Part shown: positions 33,595 to 42,194 of the stretch, piece after piece
Position numbering within the stretch: position 1 is the first letter of the stretch
Layout: the number at the start of each line of letters is the position of its first letter
Assembly (NCBI GenBank): GCA_002315765.1
Contig: DCIE01000070.1
Location: 22,596 to 86,595 of the forward strand
Origin: Ruminococcaceae bacterium UBA1734
GTDB taxonomy: Bacteria > Bacillota > Clostridia > Oscillospirales > Acutalibacteraceae
Length of the DNA stretch: 64,000 bases
Reading direction: 5' to 3'
Program-made: the position numbers and the translations under genes
Notes under the pieces: generated by a model
What the model saw: the letters and a program-made list of their open reading frames with translations, nothing else
Databases searched by the model: none
Told to the model about the DNA's origin: nothing

Positions 33595-36189
33595 ATGATT
33601 TGGCATAGTTCTGAATTAAACGAAATACAAAAAGAATTTAATGTTTCATTTGAAAACGGCTACACAAACGGTTCGGCTTATGAAAAACTGCAAAGTATAG
33701 GTAAAAATTCCATTACAAATCTTAAAAAGCCTTCCTTTTTCAGGCATTTTATTTATCAATTAAAGAGCAAATCCGCATACATTTTATCAATAATAGCTGT
33801 TATTACATTAATTTTTAATATTATTTACAATAAATCGGATATATTTTCTCCTATATTAATAATAGGAATTATTATACTTAATTCTCTTATCAGCGCCTTT
33901 CAGTTGTATAGAAGTGAAATTGCTTTAGATAACCTAAAAAGTATTACCAATCCAAATGCGACGGTAATTCGTGACGGTGTCGAAAAAACAATAAATTCCG
34001 AAGAATTAGTTACCGGTGATATAATTAAAATTAAGTCCGGCGATATTGTTCCTGCCGATGTCAGATTAATTGATACTCTTAATTTTTCCTGTAACGAATT
34101 TATTTTGACAGGCGAAGATATTCCCGTAAATAAACATTCGGATATTTTGGTCGAGGATATCGCACCTATTAATCAGCGAATTAATATGGCATATTCCGGT
34201 TGCGTTGCACTTACAGGTACAGCAAAAGGTGTTGTAGTTGAAACCGGCCTTAATACCGAAATAGGCAGAAATTCCGCAATTAATCAACAAGCCGGTGAAG
34301 ATATACTTCCTATTCAAAAGAGATTGGAAGGCACCGAAAAGATACTGAATATTTCGATTTTTGCAATTTGTTTTGTTATTTTTATCATTAGTTTGATTAT
34401 TAATTTTAAAAACATCGGATTTGCTTCAACCACTGCCACTTCCCTTCTAAATGCTATGGCTTTGGCTGTTGCCGCAATTCCCGAAGGACTTCCTGCCATT
34501 TCTACCATTGCTATTGCACTTGGAATTGAAAGAATCATTCGTGATGATATAATCATTAAAAAGGTAAAAGCACTTGAGGTAATCGGTAAAACAAGCGTTA
34601 TTTGTTCTGATAAAACAGGTATTATTACAACCAACAGTATGTTTGTTAAAAAACTTTTTGACGGTACTGATTTTGTTGAAATTAATGATTCTACCTTAAG
34701 CGAAAAGCATAGAACAATTATTAAATTAGCGGCGGTATGTTCTACACTTGAAAACGATTCAACCGAAGCTTCTATAAAGAAATGCTGTCTTGAATACTGC
34801 GGTAGCGATACTGATGAGCTTCATACGGTTTTTCCGAGAGTCGGAATAATTCCTTTTGATTCCGAAAGAAAAACCATGACAAGTATTAATATGATAAACG
34901 GTAAGCCTGTGGCAATTGTTAAGGGTGCGCCGGAGGTTTTAGCGGATAAATTCAGCAATATTGATGCAAAGTTAATTGATGACATTAATCAACAAATGGC
35001 TAATGAGGCACTTAGAATTATATGCATCGGTATAAAAACATTGGATGAAATCCCTGCCAATCCTTCATCGGAAATTATTGAAAACGATTTGATTTTTGTC
35101 GGATTAATCGGTATAGACGACCCACCGAGAACTTCTACAATTGATGCTATTAAGGTTTGCGACCGTGCCGGTATTAAAACCGTTATGATTACCGGCGATA
35201 ATTTGACAACTGCAAAAGCGGTTGCAAGAAGAGTTGGTATTCTTAAGGACGGAACATTGGCAATAAGCGGTAACGAACTTGAAAATATCAGCGACGAAGA
35301 ACTACCGAAGGTTATCGGCAATTACAGTGTATTTGCAAGAATTACGCCAAACGACAAATTAAGAATTATTGATGCTTTTCAAAGGTCCGGAAAAATCGTA
35401 ACAATAACCGGAAACGGATTTAAAGATGCTCAAGCACTTGCAAATGCGGATATAGGCTGTGCTATGGGTAAATTCGGTACCGATGTTGCAAGAGGCAATG
35501 CCGACATTATTATAAACAACAGTCATTTTGAATCAATTATTAATACTATTAAAGAAAGTCGCGGATTGTTTGCGAATATTCAAAAAGCTGTTGCTTTTCT
35601 AATTAGTTGTAACTTGGCTGAACTTGCCATTTATTTTATTTGCTTATTGGTTTTCAAAAAGCCACCTATTTCGGCTGTTCAAATTCTTTGGATAAATCTT
35701 TTAACCGACTGTGCACCCGTATTGGCACTCTCCACTCAAAAAGCCGAAAAATATGTAATGAACTATTCCCCTGCCCCATTATCGGGACGGATTTTTGATA
35801 ATAGAAGCCTTTTTGATATTCTTATAAATTCCGCTTTCATTTCGGTTGTATCAATAATTTCTTTTGTTATCGGTTATATCAAGTTTGGCAGTTACGGTTT
35901 AGGTATGACAATGTTGTTTGTTGTTCTGGGACTTACTGAAATATTACATGCTTTCAACTTAAAAGACCACAACAGCATTTTCAAAAACAAATTTGAGTTT
36001 TCCGGATTTTTGGCAACATCATCGATTTTGGTTGTTTTTATTATTCTGTTTTTAGTATTAACTCCGGCGGGTTATGTTTTCGGTTTGGAAACTTTGAACG
36101 GAAAACAGTTGTTTATCTGCATAGGATTATCAATTTTAATTATCCTATTTTCCGAACTGCTTAAATTCATTAAAAAAATTGTAAAATGA
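33595..36189 (+). CDS. Calcium-type P-type ATPase with altered signature motifs
   Basis: 864 residues with the layout of P2A (SERCA/PMR1-like) cation ATPases: two helices, actuator domain, two helices including AVAAIPEGLPA, the P and N domains, then about six C-terminal helices with LWINLLTDCAP. Phosphorylated Asp339 is kept, but its loop is DKTGIIT instead of DKTGTLT. The hinge motif TGDGxND reads TGNGFKD at 605-611, losing the Mg-binding Asp and an Asn. The actuator loop is TGED (172-175), which keeps the Glu. KGAPE and ITGDN are intact. The pump may be slow, altered in ion or metal need, or inactive. Its stop overlaps the lipoprotein start (ATGA). Confidence 0.88.
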   Translation: MIWHSSELNEIQKEFNVSFENGYTNGSAYEKLQSIGKNSITNLKKPSFFRHFIYQLKSKSAYILSIIAVITLIFNIIYNKSDIFSPILIIGIIILNSLISAFQLYRSEIALDNLKSITNPNATVIRDGVEKTINSEELVTGDIIKIKSGDIVPADVRLIDTLNFSCNEFILTGEDIPVNKHSDILVEDIAPINQRINMAYSGCVALTGTAKGVVVETGLNTEIGRNSAINQQAGEDILPIQKRLEGTEKILNISIFAICFVIFIISLIINFKNIGFASTTATSLLNAMALAVAAIPEGLPAISTIAIALGIERIIRDDIIIKKVKALEVIGKTSVICSDKTGIITTNSMFVKKLFDGTDFVEINDSTLSEKHRTIIKLAAVCSTLENDSTEASIKKCCLEYCGSDTDELHTVFPRVGIIPFDSERKTMTSINMINGKPVAIVKGAPEVLADKFSNIDAKLIDDINQQMANEALRIICIGIKTLDEIPANPSSEIIENDLIFVGLIGIDDPPRTSTIDAIKVCDRAGIKTVMITGDNLTTAKAVARRVGILKDGTLAISGNELENISDEELPKVIGNYSVFARITPNDKLRIIDAFQRSGKIVTITGNGFKDAQALANADIGCAMGKFGTDVARGNADIIINNSHFESIINTIKESRGLFANIQKAVAFLISCNLAELAIYFICLLVFKKPPISAVQILWINLLTDCAPVLALSTQKAEKYVMNYSPAPLSGRIFDNRSLFDILINSAFISVVSIISFVIGYIKFGSYGLGMTMLFVVLGLTEILHAFNLKDHNSIFKNKFEFSGFLATSSILVVFIILFLVLTPAGYVFGLETLNGKQLFICIGLSILIILFSELLKFIKKIVK

Positions 36190-36641
36190 TGATTAAGAAT
36201 AAACATATTTATGTTTTTGTGTCGGTGATTTGCCTTATTCTATCGTTGTCGGCATGTGTTGTAACACCTTATACAGGCGATAGCAAAAATAAAGAAACTG
36301 TGGAAATAAACGAGCCGACAGAATCGAGCTTAAACGAATATCGCAAAGCCTCATCTTTTGATGTTGACAGCACTGTATCAACCGAAACCCAATCCGAAAC
36401 CCTCGGCACATCTTCTAAAATAAATGCTGAAACCTCGGAAAATATTACTGCTTCTTCCGACTCGGTTAATCAAAATATTGATGGGGAAATATCCTTTATC
36501 GCCAATAGTAACTCTATGAAATTTCATAAAAGCACCTGTCAGTATGCTAAAAAAATTAAAGATATAAATAAAGTTGTATCAAATAATAGAGACGAATTAA
36601 TCAGTCAGGGTTTTGTACCTTGCAAAAAATGTTGTCCTTAA
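36186..36641 (+). CDS. Lipoprotein with C-terminal Ada-like zinc motif
   Basis: 151 residues. A signal peptide of about 24 residues ends in a lipobox (SLSAC), then comes a serine-, threonine- and glutamate-rich linker (about 25-100), and a short C-terminal domain: MKFHKSTCQYAKKI followed by GFVPCKKCCP. The F-H-x(3)-C ... PCxxC pattern is the four-cysteine zinc fold of Ada N-domains, often found at the end of exported nucleases and surface proteins. Lipid anchoring outside the cell is inferred. It is coupled to the ATPase by ATGA, suggesting metal-linked function. No enzyme domain is present. Confidence 0.75.
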   Translation: MMIKNKHIYVFVSVICLILSLSACVVTPYTGDSKNKETVEINEPTESSLNEYRKASSFDVDSTVSTETQSETLGTSSKINAETSENITASSDSVNQNIDGEISFIANSNSMKFHKSTCQYAKKIKDINKVVSNNRDELISQGFVPCKKCCP

Positions 36642-36644
36642 AAC

Positions 36645-36671
36645 AAAAAAACTGCCGATGGCAGTTTTTTT
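36645..36671. terminator. Bidirectional terminator between lipoprotein and flavodoxin-family genes
   Basis: Poly-A plus ACTGCC (36645-36656) pairs with GGCAGT plus poly-T (36660-36671) over a three-base loop. The arms give a U run in both directions, so it serves the convergent genes on either side. Confidence 0.92.
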
Positions 36672-36673
36672 GT

Positions 36674-37288
36674 TTATATAAAATTAGTTAATATTTTTTC
36701 TTCTTTTTTAGGAAGTCCGATACTTTCTTTTCCCAGGTTGATGGATTTAATTAAAAAAGCCATATTATTTCCTAAAGTTCTCATGGTTTGTAATCCCTCA
36801 AAATCCTTAACAGCCTCTCCCCTTTCCCGACCGTGAACACTGTTCCAATATTGACTTGAAACAACCGGCATACCGGTAATTGTAAAATATTTATTAAGCT
36901 CATCAAAGGTCGAAGAAGTTCCTCCGCGCCTTGCAACGGCTACCGAGGCACCGACTTTCATAGTTTTATCAATTTTACAGCTGGTAAATAACCTATCAAG
37001 AAAGGCAATTAATGTTGCATTAGCCGAAGCATAATAAACCGGCGAACCAACCACAAGTCCATCACATTCTTTAAATATTTCGGCTGCCTTATTTACATCG
37101 TCTTCAAATACACATTTGCCAAGTTGTCCGCATTTATTACAGGCAATACAACCCCTTATAGGCTTATTCCCTATTTGCATGGTAACAGTTTCAATTCCGT
37201 TTATTTGGAGAGTCTTTTCAATTTCACTTAAAGCAATCCCGGTGTTACTGTTATCACGAGGACTGCCGTTAATTAACAACACTTTCAT
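36674..37288 (-). CDS. Flavodoxin family NAD(P)H-dependent FMN reductase
   Basis: 204 residues of the flavodoxin-like fold. It starts KVLLINGSPRDNSNTGIALS, the FMN phosphate loop, followed by GCIACNKCGQLGKCVFEDD with four cysteines and by GLVVGSPVYYASANATL. The cysteine cluster resembles that of iron-sulfur flavoproteins, but the spacing is not enough to claim a cluster. It is probably an electron carrier or a quinone/FMN reductase in the cytoplasm of an anaerobe. It has its own promoter at 37331. Confidence 0.85.
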   Translation of the reverse strand: MKVLLINGSPRDNSNTGIALSEIEKTLQINGIETVTMQIGNKPIRGCIACNKCGQLGKCVFEDDVNKAAEIFKECDGLVVGSPVYYASANATLIAFLDRLFTSCKIDKTMKVGASVAVARRGGTSSTFDELNKYFTITGMPVVSSQYWNSVHGRERGEAVKDFEGLQTMRTLGNNMAFLIKSINLGKESIGLPKKEEKILTNFI

Positions 37289-37330
37289 ATTTATGAATAT
37301 TCCTTTCGTTTCTCTTTGTTTGTTTTAATC

Positions 37331-37359
37331 ATTATACAACGATAAAAAGATATATTCAA
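37331..37359 (-). promoter_or_regulatory. Promoter of the flavodoxin-family gene
   Basis: Minus strand: TTGAAT (37354-37359), a 17-base spacer and TATAAT (37331-37336), about 43 bases before the ATG. The -35 overlaps the spoIIID stop codon. Confidence 0.75.
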
Positions 37360-37601
37360 CCTTTATATTTCTTTCTTGTGGCCAATCCACCTCTGATATG
37401 CCGTTCTTCCTTATTTTTATCTAAAACATTTCTGACCGACTGATAGATTGTCGGGTCGTCCTTTCTAAGCCTTTCTGTAACATCCTTATGTACCGTTGAT
37501 TTTGATATTTTAAAAACATTAGCAGTAGCCCTTACGGTTGAACCGGTATCAATTATATATTTCCCAAGTTCTAATGCTCTGTCTTTCATTTCGTCTCGCA
37601 T
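37356..37601 (-). CDS. spoIIID: Sporulation transcription regulator SpoIIID
   Basis: 81 residues, close to the family's usual 80-95. The helix-turn-helix is TVRATANVFKISKSTVHKDV, followed by TERLRKDDPTIYQSVRNVLDKNKEERHIRGG, a continuous match to SpoIIID when read in parts. SpoIIID works in the mother cell after engulfment with sigma E, switching genes on and off. GGAG precedes the ATG. It is good evidence of a spore-forming Clostridia. spoIIQ and mreB, common neighbours, are absent. Confidence 0.95.
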   Translation of the reverse strand: MRDEMKDRALELGKYIIDTGSTVRATANVFKISKSTVHKDVTERLRKDDPTIYQSVRNVLDKNKEERHIRGGLATRKKYKG

Positions 37602-37661
37602 AATCTCATCTCCAAAATTTTCTAATTAATTATACGAAACAATTATTTAATTTATTACAAA

Positions 37662-37694
37662 AAGCAACCGCCAAAGATGATTTGACGGTTGCTT
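37662..37694 (-). terminator. Terminator after the APC permease
   Basis: AAGCAACCGCCAAA (37662-37675) pairs with TTTGACGGTTGCTT (37681-37694) with one mismatch over a five-base loop; on the minus strand a T run follows. It ends the licC-permease operon. Confidence 0.85.
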
Positions 37695-37699
37695 GAAAA

Positions 37700-39157
37700 T
37701 TAATCCTTAATAAATTTTTTCCTTTGTTTTAGATAGAAAATAAAACCTATTACAATCCAAACAATTAACATAATATATGATTCTTCGCCGAAATTAACAC
37801 CTGACAATCCGGGAATCGGTATTAATTGAAGTATAATAAATGATATTGAAAAAATAATACCGATAATTGCCATAATCTTAAGTTTAGTTGTCCCATCACG
37901 GTCTTTTTTAATAACAACTAAAGTGGAAGCACAGGTGAAGAAATAACCAATTGAGGCACCGATAGCTGACATATCAACAAACCAACCAAGAGCCTCTCTG
38001 CCTAATATGGGGCCGGAAAGTGAAATTAAGATGCAAAAAATCATAGCATTTTTAGGAGTTTGATATTTTTCATCAATTTTACCAAACCACTCCGGCAGGA
38101 AACCGTCTCGGCTCATTGAGTACATAAGTCGACTTGAAGCAAGATAAAAACCCATAATACCCGAAAGCACGGCACAGGAAACACCAACACCTATAACAAT
38201 CTTACCGAATATACCCATAAGCTCTTCGGCGGCGACAAGAAGAACCCATTCTCCGTTCATTACTCTTTCGGGCCAGTTTTTAAGAGCAGCTGCAGCAACT
38301 GTATTATTTGATGTGTAGACAAAACATCCAAAAGCGATGGCAATACACATTATTCCCATTACTTTTTTATAAGAAAATTTAAACTCTTCGGCAGCCTGTG
38401 GTATTGTATCAAATCCTACAAATGCCCACGGTGCAATAGCGAATGTTGCAAGTATAGCTGATATAACACCTTGTGTTCCCGTATGTGCAAAATCGTTTAT
38501 GTTTTCCGTTGTAGCTTTTGCGGCAATTGCGACGGTTTTATCAAAACCCCAAATCGGTGTCATATTTATTCCCTTTGCTTTTGCGGAAACCAAACCGGTA
38601 ATACAGAGAGTAAAAGCACAAACAGCCAAAGTTGCCGCAAGAACAGTTTGAATAAATCCGGCTTTTTTTACACCGATAATGTTAAGAAAACCAAATAACA
38701 AGAGAATTGACATGGCAAATATCATTTCTCCCATCCAAACATCAAAACCGGCTATTTGATAATGAAAACCGAATTTTAAAATATCAGCAGAGCCATCAAT
38801 ACCGTCAACGATTAAACCGATTGCCGTGGAATTCATAGGCACATTTGTAAGATACGCCGCAACTAAAAACCAACCGCATATATAGGCAGGATTTTTGCCG
38901 AAACAATTTTTTGTAAAGGTAAATTCACCACCGGCTTTTGGAAATTTAGGTACCAAATAGGCATAACTAAAGGCGATAACTACCATAACAAGTGCACCTA
39001 AAACCATTGCAATTGCAGTACCTGCAACACCTGAATTAGGAAGAAACTTTTTCCCGGGATTAATAAAAGAACCCCAACCGATTATGCAACCAAAAGCTAT
39101 AGCCCAAACAGAAATCGGACTTAAAGTTTTTTGGAGTTCTATGTCATTTTTGTCCAT
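37700..39157 (-). CDS. APC superfamily permease (amino acid, amine or choline transport)
   Basis: 485 residues with about twelve membrane helices of the amino acid/polyamine/organocation superfamily. The first helix has SVWAIAFGCIIGWGSFINPG, the unwound substrate site, and APWAFVGFDTIPQAAEEF is the sixth-helix motif. It lies 12 bases after an HTH-LicC gene. In this setting the cargo may be choline, ethanolamine or a related amine feeding nucleotide activation. That is inference; by family alone an amino acid is as likely. Confidence 0.85.
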   Translation of the reverse strand: MDKNDIELQKTLSPISVWAIAFGCIIGWGSFINPGKKFLPNSGVAGTAIAMVLGALVMVVIAFSYAYLVPKFPKAGGEFTFTKNCFGKNPAYICGWFLVAAYLTNVPMNSTAIGLIVDGIDGSADILKFGFHYQIAGFDVWMGEMIFAMSILLLFGFLNIIGVKKAGFIQTVLAATLAVCAFTLCITGLVSAKAKGINMTPIWGFDKTVAIAAKATTENINDFAHTGTQGVISAILATFAIAPWAFVGFDTIPQAAEEFKFSYKKVMGIMCIAIAFGCFVYTSNNTVAAAALKNWPERVMNGEWVLLVAAEELMGIFGKIVIGVGVSCAVLSGIMGFYLASSRLMYSMSRDGFLPEWFGKIDEKYQTPKNAMIFCILISLSGPILGREALGWFVDMSAIGASIGYFFTCASTLVVIKKDRDGTTKLKIMAIIGIIFSISFIILQLIPIPGLSGVNFGEESYIMLIVWIVIGFIFYLKQRKKFIKD

Positions 39158-39169
39158 AAAAACACCATA

Positions 39170-40063
39170 TTAAACATCATAAGTCTTATCAATAGCTTTT
39201 AGTTCTCTAAAAGTATCAATCTCAACTATATCCTCATCTTTGCAAGGTCTATAAGCAATCTTATATTGACCTTTATATACTTGGTTAGGTACGGTTTCCC
39301 AATATCTTTCCTTGCCGCCCGGAGCATTAAAAGCATCTCTTAGGTGTTCGGATAATTTTGCACCGTCTGCAGCATTGAAATAGTAAATACCAATCATTTG
39401 ATAAGTATCCACGCCGCCGACCTTTTCTTCACAAAGGTTACCGTCTTTATCAATATCAAAGCACCAATCATCGGTTCTATCCTTATAAATTCCAAGTACA
39501 TCGGACTGATAATGGTATTTTGTAATAATAGAAGGATTTGAAAGCATTAAATCCGATTCAAGTATGTAAGCGTTTTGAAGTAAATATCTTGCAACCATTA
39601 CCGAAGAAATGTTATTTGCCTCGTTGTAGGACGGATTTTCCAAGAATTTAATCATAGGATATTTATATAACAATTGGTCAAATTGTTCGGCTAAATATCC
39701 TCTTACAATATAAATTTCACTAATACCTGCCTCTAAACAAGCATCAATTAGGGTATCAATAATTCTCTTTCCGTTTACTCTTACAAGCGGTTTCGGTGTA
39801 TTAAGAGTAACAGGTACAAGACGACTGCCGAAACCGGCGGCAATGAAAATCGCTTTTTTTGCACGGTACGGCTCAAGGGCATCTATACCTTCAGTTGTAA
39901 TTTCGCCGTTGCAAACCAATCCGGCATCGGTAAATTCCTTTACTATTTTATTTATTGTGCCAAGAGAATGACCGCACTTTTCTTCAAGTTGTCTTTGACT
40001 GAGTTTTTCCTTTGAAGTAGCAATAGCTGTTAAAATGTCAAACTGTTTTCTTGTAAGACTCAT
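39170..40063 (-). CDS. Winged-helix/LicC fusion, phosphocholine cytidylyltransferase-like
   Basis: 297 residues with two domains. Residues 1-65 form a winged helix (RKQFDILTAIATSKEKLSQR, then CGHSLGTINKIVKEF). From 70 on is an NTP transferase with the nucleotide loop KKAIFIAAGFGSRLVPVTLN followed by TPKPLV, as in LicC, which joins CTP to phosphocholine for the cell envelope. The acidic LESDLML site binds magnesium. GGAGG precedes the ATG at 40063. The next gene is a permease, and two LicD genes lie nearby. The fused regulator may control its own promoter, where three TTTGTTCA-type boxes lie. The choline substrate is inferred by family. Confidence 0.85.
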   Translation of the reverse strand: MSLTRKQFDILTAIATSKEKLSQRQLEEKCGHSLGTINKIVKEFTDAGLVCNGEITTEGIDALEPYRAKKAIFIAAGFGSRLVPVTLNTPKPLVRVNGKRIIDTLIDACLEAGISEIYIVRGYLAEQFDQLLYKYPMIKFLENPSYNEANNISSVMVARYLLQNAYILESDLMLSNPSIITKYHYQSDVLGIYKDRTDDWCFDIDKDGNLCEEKVGGVDTYQMIGIYYFNAADGAKLSEHLRDAFNAPGGKERYWETVPNQVYKGQYKIAYRPCKDEDIVEIDTFRELKAIDKTYDV

Positions 40064-40090
40064 TTTTTTACCTCCGACAAAATCAATCTA

Positions 40091-40140
40091 TGAACAAATA
40101 CTAACATTTTTGAACAAAAATGTCAAGTATTTTGTTCAAA
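40091..40140 (-). promoter_or_regulatory. Promoter and repeated operator boxes of the licC-like operon
   Basis: Minus strand: TTGACA (40121-40126), a 17-base spacer and TAGTAT (40098-40103). Three boxes related to TTTGTTCA overlap this promoter: on the minus strand at 40091-40098 and 40111-40118 (20 bases apart, same direction), and inverted at 40131-40138. They cover the -10, the spacer and the region upstream of -35. This is the pattern of a repressor or ligand-tuned regulator site, and the winged helix in the gene itself is the obvious candidate. Confidence 0.72.
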
Positions 40141-40143
40141 TAA

Positions 40144-40175
40144 ATATCGGCGTGTTCAGAAAAACACGCCGATAT
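40144..40175 (-). terminator. Terminator of the large polysaccharide locus
   Basis: ATATCGGCGTGTT (40144-40156) pairs perfectly with AACACGCCGATAT (40163-40175) over a six-base loop, directly after the last gene's stop at 40177. The tail is AT-rich rather than a clean U run. Confidence 0.8.
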
Positions 40176-40176
40176 A

Positions 40177-41358
40177 TTATAAATCAAGATTTTTGAACAG
40201 TTTTTTTCGCTTAGAAATCTCTTTCCATTGTTTATTTATAAAGAAATGCTTTAAAACATTGTCTTTAAAAATTCTGTTAATATATCTGAAAATTTGATAA
40301 ATCCAAGCAAAAGGACGAAGTATTTTTACCTTTTGTGCAAGTTTCCAATGGCTTAAACCGGTGTTTTGCAAGTATTTAAGCCAGGAAATAAAGTCGTTTT
40401 TATAGGATGCAACACTGACAACTCGTTGGTCGCCCTTATGTTTATTGCCGAAATTACCGTTACTTAAAATAAAAACGAATAGTTCATCGGCAGTTTCTTG
40501 GGAACAATCATCGCACCATGTAATATTACTCGGCAAAGAAAAATATTTTTTACCAATCATTGTTAAAGCTTTTGCAAGTTTAGTCAAACCGGATTTTTCA
40601 ACAATATTTGAAAATTCGTTATTCCAAAAATCGTTATTACAAACACTTCTGACAAATTCAATCCAGTCAATTAACTGTCTCATACCTAAATCGCCGTCAA
40701 GATGCTGCTTCGCATGGTCAAGGAGAATAATTCCGTTTTCAAAATCAGGTAAAATCGGCAAAGATAAACCATTTATACTATATGTTTTACTTTTTGAAAT
40801 CGAGTCAAACAGCATATTGTCAAGCCAATCTTTATCAAAAAAAGAATGATGTAATTCAACCACAATTCCGTTTTTGCTAAAAGAAGTATTTCTCGGGTCG
40901 TCATAGTTTCCGGTCAATCTTGTAAAATCATTGTTTTCTAAAACCGATGCGGCAATTTCAAAGTCCTTTGGATTTACAAGTACATCAACATCACCGAAAG
41001 TACGGTAAATACCGCTTGGATAATAACTTGCAGAGGCACTACCCTTTAATACCACACAGTCGATATTATTTTGTTTTAATACCTTGCATGTATAATCCTC
41101 AAGCTTTTGAATTTTCATACCCGATGCAATGGTTTTTAAGGCAAAATCTTCCCATTTGGTTTTGCAGGAATTTGACAAAGGCAGTAAGTGATAAATCGGA
41201 GTAGTTAATGTAAGAACCGCTTGTTGCTTAAATTCTTCAAAAATTTCAAACTCGGACTCACCGTTAATTAAGGAAAAATCTTCCTTTGTAAAATTGCAAC
41301 CATTTTGTAAAGATGTATTTATAATATTTACAATAGTGGATTGTAGATTTGTAAGCAT
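40177..41358 (-). CDS. Nucleotidyltransferase-fold protein of a surface glycan locus
   Basis: 393 residues of the uncharacterised nucleotidyltransferase family found in capsule loci (NTP_transf_5 type). The core is VVLKGSASASYYPSGIYRTF followed by GDVDVLVNP, with the metal-binding D-x-D, then VELHHSFFD. The remainder is helical, with a basic C-terminus. Members are related to the LicD-type and toxin MNT fold but have no proven substrate. As the last gene of the locus it may add a phospho-group to the glycan. AGAGGA lies before the ATG. Confidence 0.78.
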   Translation of the reverse strand: MLTNLQSTIVNIINTSLQNGCNFTKEDFSLINGESEFEIFEEFKQQAVLTLTTPIYHLLPLSNSCKTKWEDFALKTIASGMKIQKLEDYTCKVLKQNNIDCVVLKGSASASYYPSGIYRTFGDVDVLVNPKDFEIAASVLENNDFTRLTGNYDDPRNTSFSKNGIVVELHHSFFDKDWLDNMLFDSISKSKTYSINGLSLPILPDFENGIILLDHAKQHLDGDLGMRQLIDWIEFVRSVCNNDFWNNEFSNIVEKSGLTKLAKALTMIGKKYFSLPSNITWCDDCSQETADELFVFILSNGNFGNKHKGDQRVVSVASYKNDFISWLKYLQNTGLSHWKLAQKVKILRPFAWIYQIFRYINRIFKDNVLKHFFINKQWKEISKRKKLFKNLDL

Positions 41359-41393
41359 ATATATTCCTCTTAACTAAAAATACTGTGTATATA

Positions 41394-42194
41394 TTACGGC
41401 TTAAAAACTTCACCGTCTGCAAATTTTAAATAAACAAAACTGTGATTTGAAATGCGTTTTTCCTCATCGGGCAATTTCATATAATCACCATATTCATTTT
41501 CTAAATATTTATTATGGTTTTTCGGTGCTTTAAAATCATTACACTCAAAAGATACAGTATCATAACCATCAAAAAAACTTTTAGGATGTAATGCGAAGTC
41601 AAAAAACTGGGTTGGGTCGGTAACAAAGGTTTTACTTCCAATGCCTTTTGCGTAAATTTTACATAAACGCTTTTGAGCCTTATTGACATCAAAATATTTT
41701 AAAACTTTTGAAAATGATTGAACTAACAACCTATCTCCCTTGGTTGTACGGTAATAATTTGATTGAACAATCGAGTAATTAAAATATCTTCTTAAATTAC
41801 CGCAAAATCTCGGAAATTGAAAATCACTAATGGAAAATAATGGAAACACATCAATATAAATACCTCCGATATAATTAGAGTTTTCAAATCTCTTTTCTTT
41901 AAGCTCGGTATTTATATCAATTATTTTTGGGAAAACATAAGGGTAATCTTTAACGGTTGTAAAATCGTGTAGCATCAAATTATTTAAAGGACCGTTAGAA
42001 AATATCTTTTGAAGTTTTTCATAATCTTTTCCGTCAATATAAATATCTATATCATCGTCCCACGGTATAAATCCCTTATGTCGTTCGGCACCTAAAACCG
42101 TTCCGAATGCCAACCAATAATTAATATTGTTTTGGTCTAAAATGTCAGCACATCGTTTTAAAAGCGATAATAATTCGGTTTGAATTTTATTCAT
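41394..42194 (-). CDS. LicD family phosphotransferase (first)
   Basis: 266 residues of the LicD family. The key motif is YWLAFGTVLGAERHKGFIPW followed by DDDIDIYI, the nucleotidyltransferase-like metal site. It also has the family's conserved NEYGDYMKLP block (seen as ENEYGDYMKLPDEEK) near the C-terminus. LicD enzymes transfer phosphocholine, or in other species phosphoglycerol or ribitol phosphate, to surface sugars. It overlaps the sulfatase-like gene by eight bases. A second LicD lies at 51592, as in pneumococcus where LicD1 and LicD2 modify two sugars. Confidence 0.92.
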   Translation of the reverse strand: MNKIQTELLSLLKRCADILDQNNINYWLAFGTVLGAERHKGFIPWDDDIDIYIDGKDYEKLQKIFSNGPLNNLMLHDFTTVKDYPYVFPKIIDINTELKEKRFENSNYIGGIYIDVFPLFSISDFQFPRFCGNLRRYFNYSIVQSNYYRTTKGDRLLVQSFSKVLKYFDVNKAQKRLCKIYAKGIGSKTFVTDPTQFFDFALHPKSFFDGYDTVSFECNDFKAPKNHNKYLENEYGDYMKLPDEEKRISNHSFVYLKFADGEVFKP

